Origin: Lentisphaerota bacterium
Lineage (GTDB): Bacteria; Verrucomicrobiota; Kiritimatiellia; JAAZAB01
Assembly (NCBI GenBank): GCA_016199105.1
Contig: JACQHI010000316.1
Span: 1-7,583, forward strand
Direction: 5' to 3'
Length of the DNA: 7,583 nucleotides
A model generated the notes under the pieces. The model did no database searches. It was not told the DNA's origin and worked only from the letters and a program-made list of their open reading frames with translations. The translations under genes and the position numbers were made by a program. Positions 1 through 5,819 of the stretch are shown here, one piece after another (positions within the stretch are counted from its first letter, which is position 1; every line of letters begins with the position of its first letter).

Positions 1-7
1 CCGCCGC

Positions 8-40
8 GGCGCGCTCGGCGAGCGCGCCCTACCATTTTTT
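8..40 (+). terminator. probable Rho-independent terminator of an upstream gene
   Basis: A perfect 9-bp GC-rich stem (GGCGCGCTC at 8-16, GAGCGCGCC at 20-28) closes a 3-base GGC loop. It is followed by CTACCA and then a run of six T at 35-40. This is the shape of an intrinsic terminator for a plus-strand gene ending left of the window. The gap of six bases between stem and T-run is longer than ideal, and the gene it would serve is not visible. Confidence 0.5.
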
Positions 41-249
41 CAAGTCCATTCTATTATGAGATCCTTAATAATTCCTGGCCGATCCCGCTAGGCGCTGGAC
101 AAGCGCTCGGGCAGGCTTGCGCCCCTTGCGCCTCTTTGCGGCTATTCTCTTTCCTGAACCCTGCCACGTCGGCCCGCAACGGGCCAAGTGGTCACTTGCC
201 CAGTTTTCTGGGCGACGTGAAACCTTGAATACCTCTTCTGCGTAAAGCC
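41..249. other. non-coding leader upstream of the DxHxH protein gene
   Basis: This stretch separates the probable terminator from the first gene. I see no convincing coding region. A 65-codon minus-strand reading frame here is very basic and matches nothing I recognise. A TATTAT hexamer at 52-57 is close to a -10 box but has no good -35 partner. TTGCGCC occurs twice nine bases apart (117-123 and 126-132). Nearer the gene lie two overlapping hairpins at 181-213, listed separately. There is no obvious Shine-Dalgarno sequence before the ATG at 250. Confidence 0.5.
181..213 (+). promoter_or_regulatory. two overlapping, mutually exclusive hairpins in the leader
   Basis: GCCC at 198-201 can pair in two ways. 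One hairpin pairs GGGC (181-184) with GCCC (198-201), continued by AAGTG (186-190) with CACTT (193-197) around a bulged C. The other pairs GCCCAG (198-203) with CTGGGC (208-213) across a TTTT loop. Both cannot form together, which resembles the geometry of an attenuator or switch. It lies 37 bases before the ATG at 250. Nothing shows that it is functional, and in GC-rich DNA such pairings arise by chance. Confidence 0.25.
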
Positions 250-1101
250 ATGTCAGATTCACTCCAGCGCGTGATCGCGGACGGCCATCTTCATATGTAC
301 CCGTGTTTCAAGCCGGCCTTGGCGATGCGCCACCTTTTCGATAACCTGGACCGGCTGGCCGCCCTTCGTTGGCCGGATCATGAGGAGACCGCCGGTGTTT
401 GTCCCGCGCCTGGCGGGATGAGCCGGATGGCTTTCCTGGCGGAGCGTTCCGACTGTCATTTTTTTAGGGATCTCCGGGAGGGTCGCGGAATGCACGGTGG
501 GCCGGTATTCGCCTTCCTGTCGGGGCCCGAGCCCAACTGTGTTGTCTGCCGGGAAGAGGGGCGTTCGCCGCTGCTCCTGGTGGCCGGACGGCAGGTGGTG
601 ACCCGCGAGCGCTTGGAGGTGCTCGCCTTGACGCTTGACGAAGCGCCGGAGGATGGCGCGCCTGCCTGTGAGGTCATCGACGACATCCTCCACGCCGGTG
701 GGCTGCCGGTGCTGAGCTGGGCGCCGGGCAAGTGGTTTTTCAAGAGAGGCCAGATCGTGCGCGACTTGCTGGATCGTTTCGATCCGGGCGGTCTGCTCCT
801 CGGGGATTCCAGCCTGCGGCCCACGCTCTGGGGCCTTCCTTTTCTCATGCGCCGGGCCATGGCCCGCGGGTTCAGGGTCATAGCCGGTTCGGATCCCCTG
901 CCGTTTGCCGGCGAGGAGCGGGTGATGGGCGCCTATGGCTTCAGTCTGGATTGCCGGTGGGATGAGGCCCGCCCTGTTTCCTCCATCCGGGAGGCGCTCC
1001 AGCAGGGGCCTGTTCATCCCCGGCTCGTGGGGCGGCGCGGAAGTCCGGGGACTGTGTTGCATCGCCTGAAACAGTATCATGACGGCAGAACCAAACCATG
1101 A
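250..1101 (+). CDS. hypothetical protein with DxHxH motif (PHP/amidohydrolase-like)
   Basis: I do not recognise this 283-residue protein as a named family. Near the N-terminus it has D11-G12-H13-L14-H15, the DxHxH metal-ligand signature that opens PHP and amidohydrolase-type TIM-barrel enzymes. Later blocks look structured and conserved: GGLPVLSWAPGKW (150-162), LGDSSLRP (184-191) and IAGSDPLPF (211-219). The last includes a GSD that could supply a late Asp ligand, as in the GSDAH-type motifs of PHP proteins. A metal-dependent hydrolase is therefore plausible, but further His ligands are not clear. No signal peptide or membrane segment is evident, so it should be cytoplasmic. The ATG at 250 is chosen because it places DxHxH at the extreme N-terminus, as usual for PHP proteins; no strong ribosome site precedes it. 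Its stop overlaps the glycosyltransferase start (ATGA), so the two are probably co-translated and work in one glycan-related process. Confidence 0.75.
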   Translation: MSDSLQRVIADGHLHMYPCFKPALAMRHLFDNLDRLAALRWPDHEETAGVCPAPGGMSRMAFLAERSDCHFFRDLREGRGMHGGPVFAFLSGPEPNCVVCREEGRSPLLLVAGRQVVTRERLEVLALTLDEAPEDGAPACEVIDDILHAGGLPVLSWAPGKWFFKRGQIVRDLLDRFDPGGLLLGDSSLRPTLWGLPFLMRRAMARGFRVIAGSDPLPFAGEERVMGAYGFSLDCRWDEARPVSSIREALQQGPVHPRLVGRRGSPGTVLHRLKQYHDGRTKP

Positions 1102-2294
1102 GCCCGGCGCGCGGAAAAATTCTGTTGCTGGTTCCCCAGCCATTTTTCCAGTGGCGCGGTTCCCCCATTCGCGTGGGATTCACTGCGCTCGCCCTGGCGC
1201 AACTGGGTTTTGAGGTGGATCTGCTGGTCCTGCCGTTCGGCGAGAACCGCGATATTCCCGGGGTGCGCGTGCTGCGCGTGCCCAATCTTCTCGGGTTGAA
1301 AAACATGACCATCGGGCCGTCCTTCCTGAAGGCCGTGTATGATGGGATCCTGTTTTTCAAGGCCTGGGGGCTGGTGACTCGACAGCATTACGATTTCATC
1401 CATGCCGTTGAGGAGGCCGCCGCCCTGGGTGTGTTTCTGGCGGGCCGGTCCGGGGCGCGGCTCATCTATGAAAAGCATTCCGATCCGAATTCCTATCGCG
1501 GGGGCTTTGTGCGCAACCTGGTGATGAGCCTCTACGGCCGGACGGAAAAATTTTCAGCCCGGCACGCGGACGCCATTATCGGGACGGGGCCCGGGCTGGT
1601 CGAACAGGCGCGCCGCGCCGCTCCGGATAAGCCGGTCCATCACATTTTCGACATTCCTTCCTCCCTGACTCCTGTTGACGACGGAAAAGCCGCCGAACTC
1701 CGGCGCGGCCTTCGGAAAACGCCCGACGAAGTCCTGGTGACGTACGTCGGCTCCTTTGCCGTTTATCAGGGCATCGAGCTGCTTTTTCATGCCATGGCCC
1801 TGGTGCTGGCGCGGCATCCGGCGGTGCGTTTCATCATCATTGGCGGAACGCCGGATGAAATCGCCGAAAGAACCGATTGGCTGCGCCGGCAGGGGATGGA
1901 CAGCCGTGTGACGTTTCTGGGGAAGATACCGCCGGATGCCTTGCCGGATGTCCTGGCCGCATCCGATATCCTGCTGTCCCCCCGCATTTCCGGCGTCAAT
2001 ACGCCTTTGAAGCTGCTGGATTATTTCAAGGCCGACCGCGCCATCGTGGCCACGGATAACGCGGCCAACCGGCAACTCCTCGACGACACCTGCGCCGTGC
2101 TCGTGCCCGCGGAGCCGGAGGCATTCGCGGCGGGAATCGGGCGCCTCGTCCAGGACGCGGCGTTGCGGTCGCGTCTGGCGGCGGAGGGACGACGGCGCAT
2201 TCAGGCGACGTATAACTTCGAGGAGTTCAAAAGACGCCTGAACGCCTGTTACGAACAGCTCGAGACAGGCCGGGTCACCAAAGCGTGTAAATGA
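1098..2294 (+). CDS. glycosyltransferase family 4 (GT-B fold)
   Basis: This 398-residue protein is the usual length for a GT-B glycosyltransferase, with two Rossmann-like halves. The N-terminal acceptor half runs KILLLVPQPFF (7-17), RGSPIRV (20-26), then a beta-strand/helix pattern with HAVEEAAA (102-109) and YEKHSDP (124-130). The C-terminal nucleotide-sugar half has VTYVGSFAVYQGIELL (214-229), FIIIGG (245-250), VTFLGKIP (271-278) and NTPLKLLDYFKADRAIVATD (301-320). In canonical family 4 enzymes the donor loop has an E-x7-E pair. Here the second Glu position is D308 and the first is not acidic (about V300), a variant pattern. Donor and acceptor cannot be read from sequence. No membrane segment is seen, so it probably works at the inner face of the cytoplasmic membrane on an envelope glycan. 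It starts inside the stop of the preceding gene (ATGA, 1098-1101). Its last 20 bases overlap the convergent DUF5989 gene. Confidence 0.9.
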   Translation: MSPARGKILLLVPQPFFQWRGSPIRVGFTALALAQLGFEVDLLVLPFGENRDIPGVRVLRVPNLLGLKNMTIGPSFLKAVYDGILFFKAWGLVTRQHYDFIHAVEEAAALGVFLAGRSGARLIYEKHSDPNSYRGGFVRNLVMSLYGRTEKFSARHADAIIGTGPGLVEQARRAAPDKPVHHIFDIPSSLTPVDDGKAAELRRGLRKTPDEVLVTYVGSFAVYQGIELLFHAMALVLARHPAVRFIIIGGTPDEIAERTDWLRRQGMDSRVTFLGKIPPDALPDVLAASDILLSPRISGVNTPLKLLDYFKADRAIVATDNAANRQLLDDTCAVLVPAEPEAFAAGIGRLVQDAALRSRLAAEGRRRIQATYNFEEFKRRLNACYEQLETGRVTKACK

Positions 2295-2484
2295 ACGGCG
2301 CGGCGCCTGTGCCGCCCAACAGGATCAACAGCCCCAGGAACAACAACACGAGGAAGATCGGCGTGAGCCACCATTTCTTGTTCTGGCGAAGAAACTGCCA
2401 GAATTCGGCGAAGAAACCGGCGGGGCTCTGCCGGGCCTGTTTTTCGAAATCCGAAATGGGTTGTGGGTCGGGATTGGATGTCAT
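2275..2484 (-). CDS. DUF5989 / SxtK-like small membrane protein
   Basis: This 69-residue protein has a soluble, polar N-terminus (1-36), then KKWWLTPIF and one hydrophobic segment of about residues 40-57. It ends in the compact tail APFIYTLW. The pattern of FxxEFWxFLxxxKKWW, one transmembrane helix and a PFIYTL terminus is what I know as DUF5989. These small proteins are encoded with O-carbamoyltransferases, and SxtK of the saxitoxin cluster is the counterpart. The biochemical role is unknown; a membrane anchor or partner for the carbamoyltransferase is only a guess. A strong AGGAGG ribosome site (2492-2497) sits seven bases before the ATG and fixes the start. It is third in the minus-strand operon, 18 bases after the SxtJ stop. 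Its conserved tail codons lie within the 3' end of the convergent glycosyltransferase gene. Confidence 0.88.
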   Translation of the reverse strand: MTSNPDPQPISDFEKQARQSPAGFFAEFWQFLRQNKKWWLTPIFLVLLFLGLLILLGGTGAAPFIYTLW

Positions 2485-2491
2485 GGCGGGG

Positions 2492-2497
2492 CCTCCT
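2492..2497 (-). promoter_or_regulatory. strong Shine-Dalgarno site for the DUF5989 gene
   Basis: On the minus strand the sequence reads AGGAGG followed by the 7-base spacer CCCCGCC and ATG. It is the best ribosome binding site in the window, and it decides the start of the 69-residue protein. It suggests that this last gene of the operon is translated independently and strongly. Confidence 0.85.
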
Positions 2498-2502
2498 GGT
2501 TT

Positions 2503-2913
2503 TTAGAATGGGTCGAAATAACGCCGCGGTGGGAGCGGGGGCTCGGCGGGAATCCAATACGACTCCACTTTCTCAAAGCGCCGTTTCAAAGGATCCCGTC
2601 CCAACAGCCGCAGGAGAAGTCCGATGGGTGTGAGCACGAGGCCGAAGATCGCGGCCAGCAACACCCATGAAACGACAAACCCGACGGGAAACGTGATCAC
2701 CACGCACGCCAGGTAAACCGGGCGGATCAGGCGCGGCAAAATCAACCCGCTGATCCCCAGGATGCCGCCCACGCCCCAGATCCATTGGGCCGCTTCCGGA
2801 TGGTGTTTTGTCAAGGCCATGGCCCCGACGATGCCGGAAAAAATCAACGCCAGGGCCGCAAACTGGCGCAATTGGCGGGGCGTCGGCTTGAGGTTCAAGG
2901 AGATGATGGACAT
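2503..2913 (-). CDS. SxtJ-family membrane protein
   Basis: This 136-residue protein is mostly hydrophobic. Likely membrane segments lie at about residues 15-34, 44-60 and 66-104, the last long enough for two helices. After them comes a polar tail with GRDPLKRRFEKVESYW (105-120) and a proline-rich end finishing in YFDPF. The GRDPL...SYW tail after several helices is characteristic of SxtJ-type proteins, named from the saxitoxin cluster and repeatedly found beside NodU/CmcH-type carbamoyltransferases. Their function is not established. The gene starts 10 bases after the carbamoyltransferase stop. A weak AGGA ribosome site overlapping that stop lies 8 bases before the ATG, so translation is probably coupled. 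The position between the carbamoyltransferase and the SxtK-like gene supports the assignment. Confidence 0.88.
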   Translation of the reverse strand: MSIISLNLKPTPRQLRQFAALALIFSGIVGAMALTKHHPEAAQWIWGVGGILGISGLILPRLIRPVYLACVVITFPVGFVVSWVLLAAIFGLVLTPIGLLLRLLGRDPLKRRFEKVESYWIPAEPPLPPRRYFDPF

Positions 2914-2923
2914 TTTGGAATTC

Positions 2924-4762
2924 CTAATCCAGTTTGAATTGGGATAAATAGGGTTTCAGATCGCCGGTTGCGGAGGCCGGCTGTTCCTCTTTCAGCAGGA
3001 TGAATTTTTCGAGCACCAGCACATCCATGTGGGTGGCCATGAAACAGCGATGCGCGTGTTTGGGGGAGCAGACAATGGGCTCGCCGCGCACATTGAAGCT
3101 GGTGTTGATGATCACCGGGCAGCCGGTTTTGCGCTCGAAGGCCTTCAACAGTTTGTAATATCGGCCATGGCGCTCGGGATCCACGGTCTGCACGCGGGCC
3201 GAATAGTCCACGTGGGTGATGGCCGGAACCTCGGAACGGCACTGGTTCAGTTTTTCGATGCCCCGCAAGTGTGCCTGGGCGGGATCCCGCGGCGCGCGCC
3301 TGGATTCCCGGACCGGCGCCACCAGCAGCATGTAAGGGCTGTCCTCGTTGGGCCGCATTTCGAAATAGTCGTCCACCCGTTCCCGAAGCACGCCGGGAGC
3401 GAACGGACGGAAGGATTCCCGGAACTTGATCTTCAGATTCATCACGGACTGCATCCGGCGGCTGCGGGCGTCGCCGAGAATGCTCCGGTTCCCGAGCGCC
3501 CGGGGTCCGAATTCCATGCGGCTTTGAAGCCAGCCAATGACTTTTTCACGGGCCAACAGATCCGCCACCTGTTCGCACAACTCGTTTTCATCGTCAATAA
3601 AATGGAACCGGGCGCCCGCGGCTTCCAAAAAACGCCGGATTTCCCCGTCGCTGAAAGCGGGGCCCAGAAGGGAACCCTGCTGGCTGTCGTGAGGCTGGGG
3701 CCGGCGTGGATGGTCGAGCAATTGATGCCAGATGAACAGGGCGGTGCCCAGGGCGCCGCCCGCGTCGCCGGCCGCCGGTTGGATCCACAGGTTCTCGAAT
3801 GGCCCCTCGCGCAGAATGCGTCCGTTGGCGACGCAGTTGAGCGCCACGCCGCCCGCCAGACAAAGGTTGGACAAGCCGGTTTGACGGCGCGCGTGCCGGG
3901 CCATGCGGAGCATGATTTCCTCGGTCACTTTCTGGATGGACGCGGCCAGATCCATGTGATGTTGGGTCAAGGGGCTTTCCGGTTTTCGCGGGGGAGCGCC
4001 GAAGAGGCGATGGAACTTTTCCGAGGTCATGGTCAGGCCGGCGCAATAATTGAAATAGGACATGTCCATCCGGAAAGAGCCGTCCGCCTTGAGGTCAATC
4101 AGCTTCTTCATGATGACATCATAACAGGTGGCCTCTCCATAAGGCGCCAGTCCCATCAGCTTGTATTCGCCGGAATTGACCTTGAATCCGCAGTAATAGG
4201 TGAAGGCGGAATAGAGCAAGCCCAGCGAATGAGGGAAATGCATTTCGGCCTCGATCGAAATGCGGTTGCCGCGGCCCGAGCCGTAACTGGCCGTGGCCCA
4301 TTCGCCCACGCCATCCAGCGTCAAGAGGGCGGCCGACTCGAAAGGAGAGGGGAAAAACGCGCTGGCCGCATGGGATTCGTGGTGCGAGACAAAAACGAGG
4401 CGTTTTCGGTAGCCGGCGCCCAGGCCTTCACGGATTTCGCGGGAGAGATGGAGTTTTTTCTTCAGCCATAACGGCATGGCTTCCGCAAAGGGCCGAAAGC
4501 CGAAGGGCGCCGTTCCCAAATACGTTTCCAGCAGGCGTTCGAACTTCAGGAAGGGTTTTTCGTAAAAACCGACATAATCGAGTTGGTCCGGCTGGAGCTT
4601 TGCCTCCCGCAGGCAGTAAGCGATGGCGTTCGCGGGAAAACCCGCGTCGTGTTTGATGCGTGTGAAGCGTTCCTCCTGCGCGGCGGCCAGAATATGACCG
4701 TCCACGACCAGGGCGGCCGCGGAATCGTGATAAAAAGCCGAAAGTCCAAGAATAGTCGTCAT
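2924..4762 (-). CDS. O-carbamoyltransferase, NodU/CmcH/SxtI family
   Basis: This protein is 612 residues, full length for the family. These enzymes use carbamoyl phosphate and ATP to form carbamoyl-adenylate, then transfer the carbamoyl group to a hydroxyl of a sugar or natural product. The N-terminal Kae1/YrdC-associated-type ATPase half (about 1-345) opens with ILGLSAFYHDSAAAL and EERFTRIKHD (30-39). The metal site described for the relative TobZ is recognisable: HxxxH at H127 and H131, D150 in LTLDGVGEW, and D333 in AGDAGG. The C-terminal half carries MEFGPRALGNRSIL (416-429), HVDYSARVQTV (517-527) and NTSFNVRGEPIVCSP (553-567), all typical of the carbamoyltransferase C-terminal domain. 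The key residues look intact, so it should be active. The ATG at 4762 puts the first motif at residue 4. No clear ribosome site precedes it. It leads a minus-strand operon with SxtJ- and SxtK-like genes. The acceptor is unknown. Confidence 0.95.
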   Translation of the reverse strand: MTTILGLSAFYHDSAAALVVDGHILAAAQEERFTRIKHDAGFPANAIAYCLREAKLQPDQLDYVGFYEKPFLKFERLLETYLGTAPFGFRPFAEAMPLWLKKKLHLSREIREGLGAGYRKRLVFVSHHESHAASAFFPSPFESAALLTLDGVGEWATASYGSGRGNRISIEAEMHFPHSLGLLYSAFTYYCGFKVNSGEYKLMGLAPYGEATCYDVIMKKLIDLKADGSFRMDMSYFNYCAGLTMTSEKFHRLFGAPPRKPESPLTQHHMDLAASIQKVTEEIMLRMARHARRQTGLSNLCLAGGVALNCVANGRILREGPFENLWIQPAAGDAGGALGTALFIWHQLLDHPRRPQPHDSQQGSLLGPAFSDGEIRRFLEAAGARFHFIDDENELCEQVADLLAREKVIGWLQSRMEFGPRALGNRSILGDARSRRMQSVMNLKIKFRESFRPFAPGVLRERVDDYFEMRPNEDSPYMLLVAPVRESRRAPRDPAQAHLRGIEKLNQCRSEVPAITHVDYSARVQTVDPERHGRYYKLLKAFERKTGCPVIINTSFNVRGEPIVCSPKHAHRCFMATHMDVLVLEKFILLKEEQPASATGDLKPYLSQFKLD

Positions 4763-4835
4763 GGCAGCAAAGAGCGGCAGACTATCAGAAAGCGGGGACG
4801 AAGGTAATGCTTTTTTATCCGGGCAGAAATCCCCA

Positions 4836-4871
4836 CCCTAATCTTTACCCTAATCTTTATCCTTAATCTTC
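4836..4871. repeat. 12-base tandem repeat, unit CCCTAATCTTTA
   Basis: Two exact adjacent copies of CCCTAATCTTTA lie at 4836-4847 and 4848-4859. A third degenerate copy, TCCTTAATCTTC, follows at 4860-4871. The sub-pattern TAATCTT recurs at near-12-base spacing. The tract is AT-rich against a GC-rich background. It is intergenic, between divergent operons. Confidence 0.85.
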
Positions 4872-4919
4872 TGATGCGGCCGATGGGCAAGCAACCGGAG
4901 ACGAGGGTAAAGATTAAGG
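4836..4919. repeat. imperfect inverted repeat formed with the tandem repeat
   Basis: AGGGTAAAGATTAAGG at 4904-4919 is the reverse complement of 4836-4851 (CCCTAATCTTTACCCT) at 15 of 16 positions. It also pairs with the second tandem copy at 14 of 16. The arms are 52 bases apart, so a single-stranded form could make a long stem with alternative registers. It might be a protein-binding site, a dispersed intergenic repeat or a transcript structure; the sequence does not decide between these. Confidence 0.75.
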
Positions 4920-4959
4920 CAAAGACGAAGGGAATGACAAATTGCTGCATTCCCCGGCG

Positions 4960-4988
4960 TTGACTCCCTGGCCGTTTTTTGGTGTGAT
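4960..4988 (+). promoter_or_regulatory. candidate sigma70 promoter for lpxI
   Basis: TTGACT (4960-4965) matches the -35 consensus at five of six positions. Exactly 17 bases later, TGTGAT (4983-4988) matches the -10 consensus at four of six. Transcription would then start around 4994-4996, on or beside the ATG at 4995. This agrees with the absence of a Shine-Dalgarno site there and would make a leaderless message. The -10 is weak, so the call is tentative. Confidence 0.35.
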
Positions 4989-4994
4989 CCTCCG

Positions 4995-5819
4995 ATGGGG
5001 ATGCCACAACAACTCGGCTTGATCGCGGGGCGGGGCGCCTATCCCCGCTTGCTGGCGGAGTCCGCCCGGAAGCAGGGCGTGCGCCGCTTGTTCGTCGTCG
5101 CGTTCAAAAAGGAGACGGATTCCGTCATCGAAAAGTTGGCCGACGAGGTCCGCTGGATCCATCTCGGCCAATTGGGCGCCCTTCTGGAGGCATTCAGGGA
5201 AAGCGGTGTTGCGCAAGCGGTCATGGCCGGCCAAATCGCCCCCAAACATTTTTTCAGCGTGCGCATGGACGCCCCACTGCTGGCCGTGATTCGGCGCTTG
5301 CGCACGGTCAACGCCGAAACGCTGTTCGCCGCGATCGGCGAGGAATTGAAGGCCATCGGAATCGAACTTTTGCCGGCGTATCTCTTCATGGAATCCGCCA
5401 TGCCGGAACCGGGCCCCCTGGGTCATCGGCCGCTGACGGAGCAGGAACGGGCCGATGTCGAACTGGGGCTCAGGACCGCCAAGGCCGTCAGCGCCCTCGA
5501 GATCGGCCAGACGGTCGTTGTGAAGCGGGGCGTCATCCTCGCGGTGGAGGCGTTTGAGGGAACGGATGAAACGATTTTGCGGGCCGGCCGGTTGGCCGGC
5601 GACGGCAGCGTGGTGGTGAAAGTCGCCAAACGGGGGCACGACATGCGCTTCGATATTCCCGTTGTCGGGGAGCGGACTCTGAAAGTGCTCAAAAAGGCGG
5701 GCGCCTCGGTCCTGGCCGTGGAGGCCCGTCGAACCATTCTGCTGGAACGCGAAAAAATCGTTCAGGAGGCGGACCGTCAGGGCCTTGGCCTTCTGGCCGT
5801 GGAAGGAGACTCGCCGTGA
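4995..5819 (+). CDS. lpxI: UDP-2,3-diacylglucosamine diphosphatase LpxI
   Basis: LpxI hydrolyses UDP-2,3-diacylglucosamine to lipid X (2,3-diacylglucosamine 1-phosphate) and UMP in lipid A synthesis. It replaces the unrelated LpxH in many non-enteric Gram-negatives. The 274-residue length is typical. The N-terminal domain begins LGLIAGRGAYP (7-17) and contains MAGQIAPKHFF (77-87). The C-terminal catalytic domain has IGQTVVVKRGVILAVEAFEG (170-189), then KRGHDMRFDIPVVGERTL (212-229) and VLAVEARRTILL (239-250). Asp216 or Asp220 in the HDMRFDIP block should correspond to the catalytic Asp shown by mutation in Caulobacter LpxI. ATG occurs at 4995 and again at 5001; the first is used here, but the second would cost only two residues, and neither has a clear ribosome site. 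It is the first gene of the lpx operon seen, and its stop overlaps the next start (GTGA). Confidence 0.95.
   Translation: MGMPQQLGLIAGRGAYPRLLAESARKQGVRRLFVVAFKKETDSVIEKLADEVRWIHLGQLGALLEAFRESGVAQAVMAGQIAPKHFFSVRMDAPLLAVIRRLRTVNAETLFAAIGEELKAIGIELLPAYLFMESAMPEPGPLGHRPLTEQERADVELGLRTAKAVSALEIGQTVVVKRGVILAVEAFEGTDETILRAGRLAGDGSVVVKVAKRGHDMRFDIPVVGERTLKVLKKAGASVLAVEARRTILLEREKIVQEADRQGLGLLAVEGDSP
5801..5808 (+). promoter_or_regulatory. Shine-Dalgarno site supporting the GTG start of the oxidoreductase
   Basis: GGAAGGAG lies inside the end of lpxI, seven bases before the GTG at 5816. It supports that GTG as the true start over later in-frame codons. The GTGA overlap puts it within translational coupling range of the lpxI stop. 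Confidence 0.7.

Larger units (their letters stand above)
4763..4994. other. divergent intergenic region with repeats
   Basis: This 232-base gap separates the divergently transcribed carbamoyltransferase operon and lpxI operon, so it must hold the promoters of both unless lpxI is reached by read-through. It contains an AT-rich 12-base tandem repeat (4836-4871), an inverted copy of the repeat (4904-4919) and a candidate lpxI promoter (4960-4988). I could not pick out a convincing sigma70 promoter for the minus strand. Minus-strand reading frames here translate into low-complexity Arg/Ile/Lys runs made by the repeat and are not genes. Confidence 0.6.

Noticed and set aside
65..262. Small basic minus-strand open frame (65 codons) in the left intergenic region
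   Set aside because: It has no recognised family and no ribosome site, and it starts inside the opposing gene. A conserved short protein cannot be excluded without a search.
259..1143. Minus-strand open frame (294 codons) opposite the DxHxH protein
   Set aside because: The plus-strand frame has a plausible metal motif and an ATGA link to the next gene; the minus frame has compositional bias and no motif.
3029..4471. Long plus-strand open frame (480 codons) antisense to the carbamoyltransferase
   Set aside because: It lies wholly opposite a gene with clear family motifs, has no recognisable domain itself, and is the kind of shadow frame expected from high third-position GC.
2275..4762. The cassette as evidence of a saxitoxin gene cluster
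   Set aside because: No SxtA-type polyketide synthase, amidinotransferase or other tailoring gene is present, and the neighbours are lipid A and glycan genes. Only the carbamoylation block is shared.
4836..4919. The repeat tract as a CRISPR array
   Set aside because: The units are 12 bases, directly adjacent with no spacers, and there are no cas genes in the window.
4759..5007. Minus-strand open frame (82 codons) across the repeat region
   Set aside because: Its Arg/Ile/Lys/Val-alternating segment is just the translation of the TAATCTTTA repeat, and it overlaps the start of lpxI.
4914..5639. Minus-strand open frame (241 codons) opposite lpxI
   Set aside because: LpxI motifs on the plus strand are unambiguous, and the antisense product is His/Gln/Arg-rich without a family.
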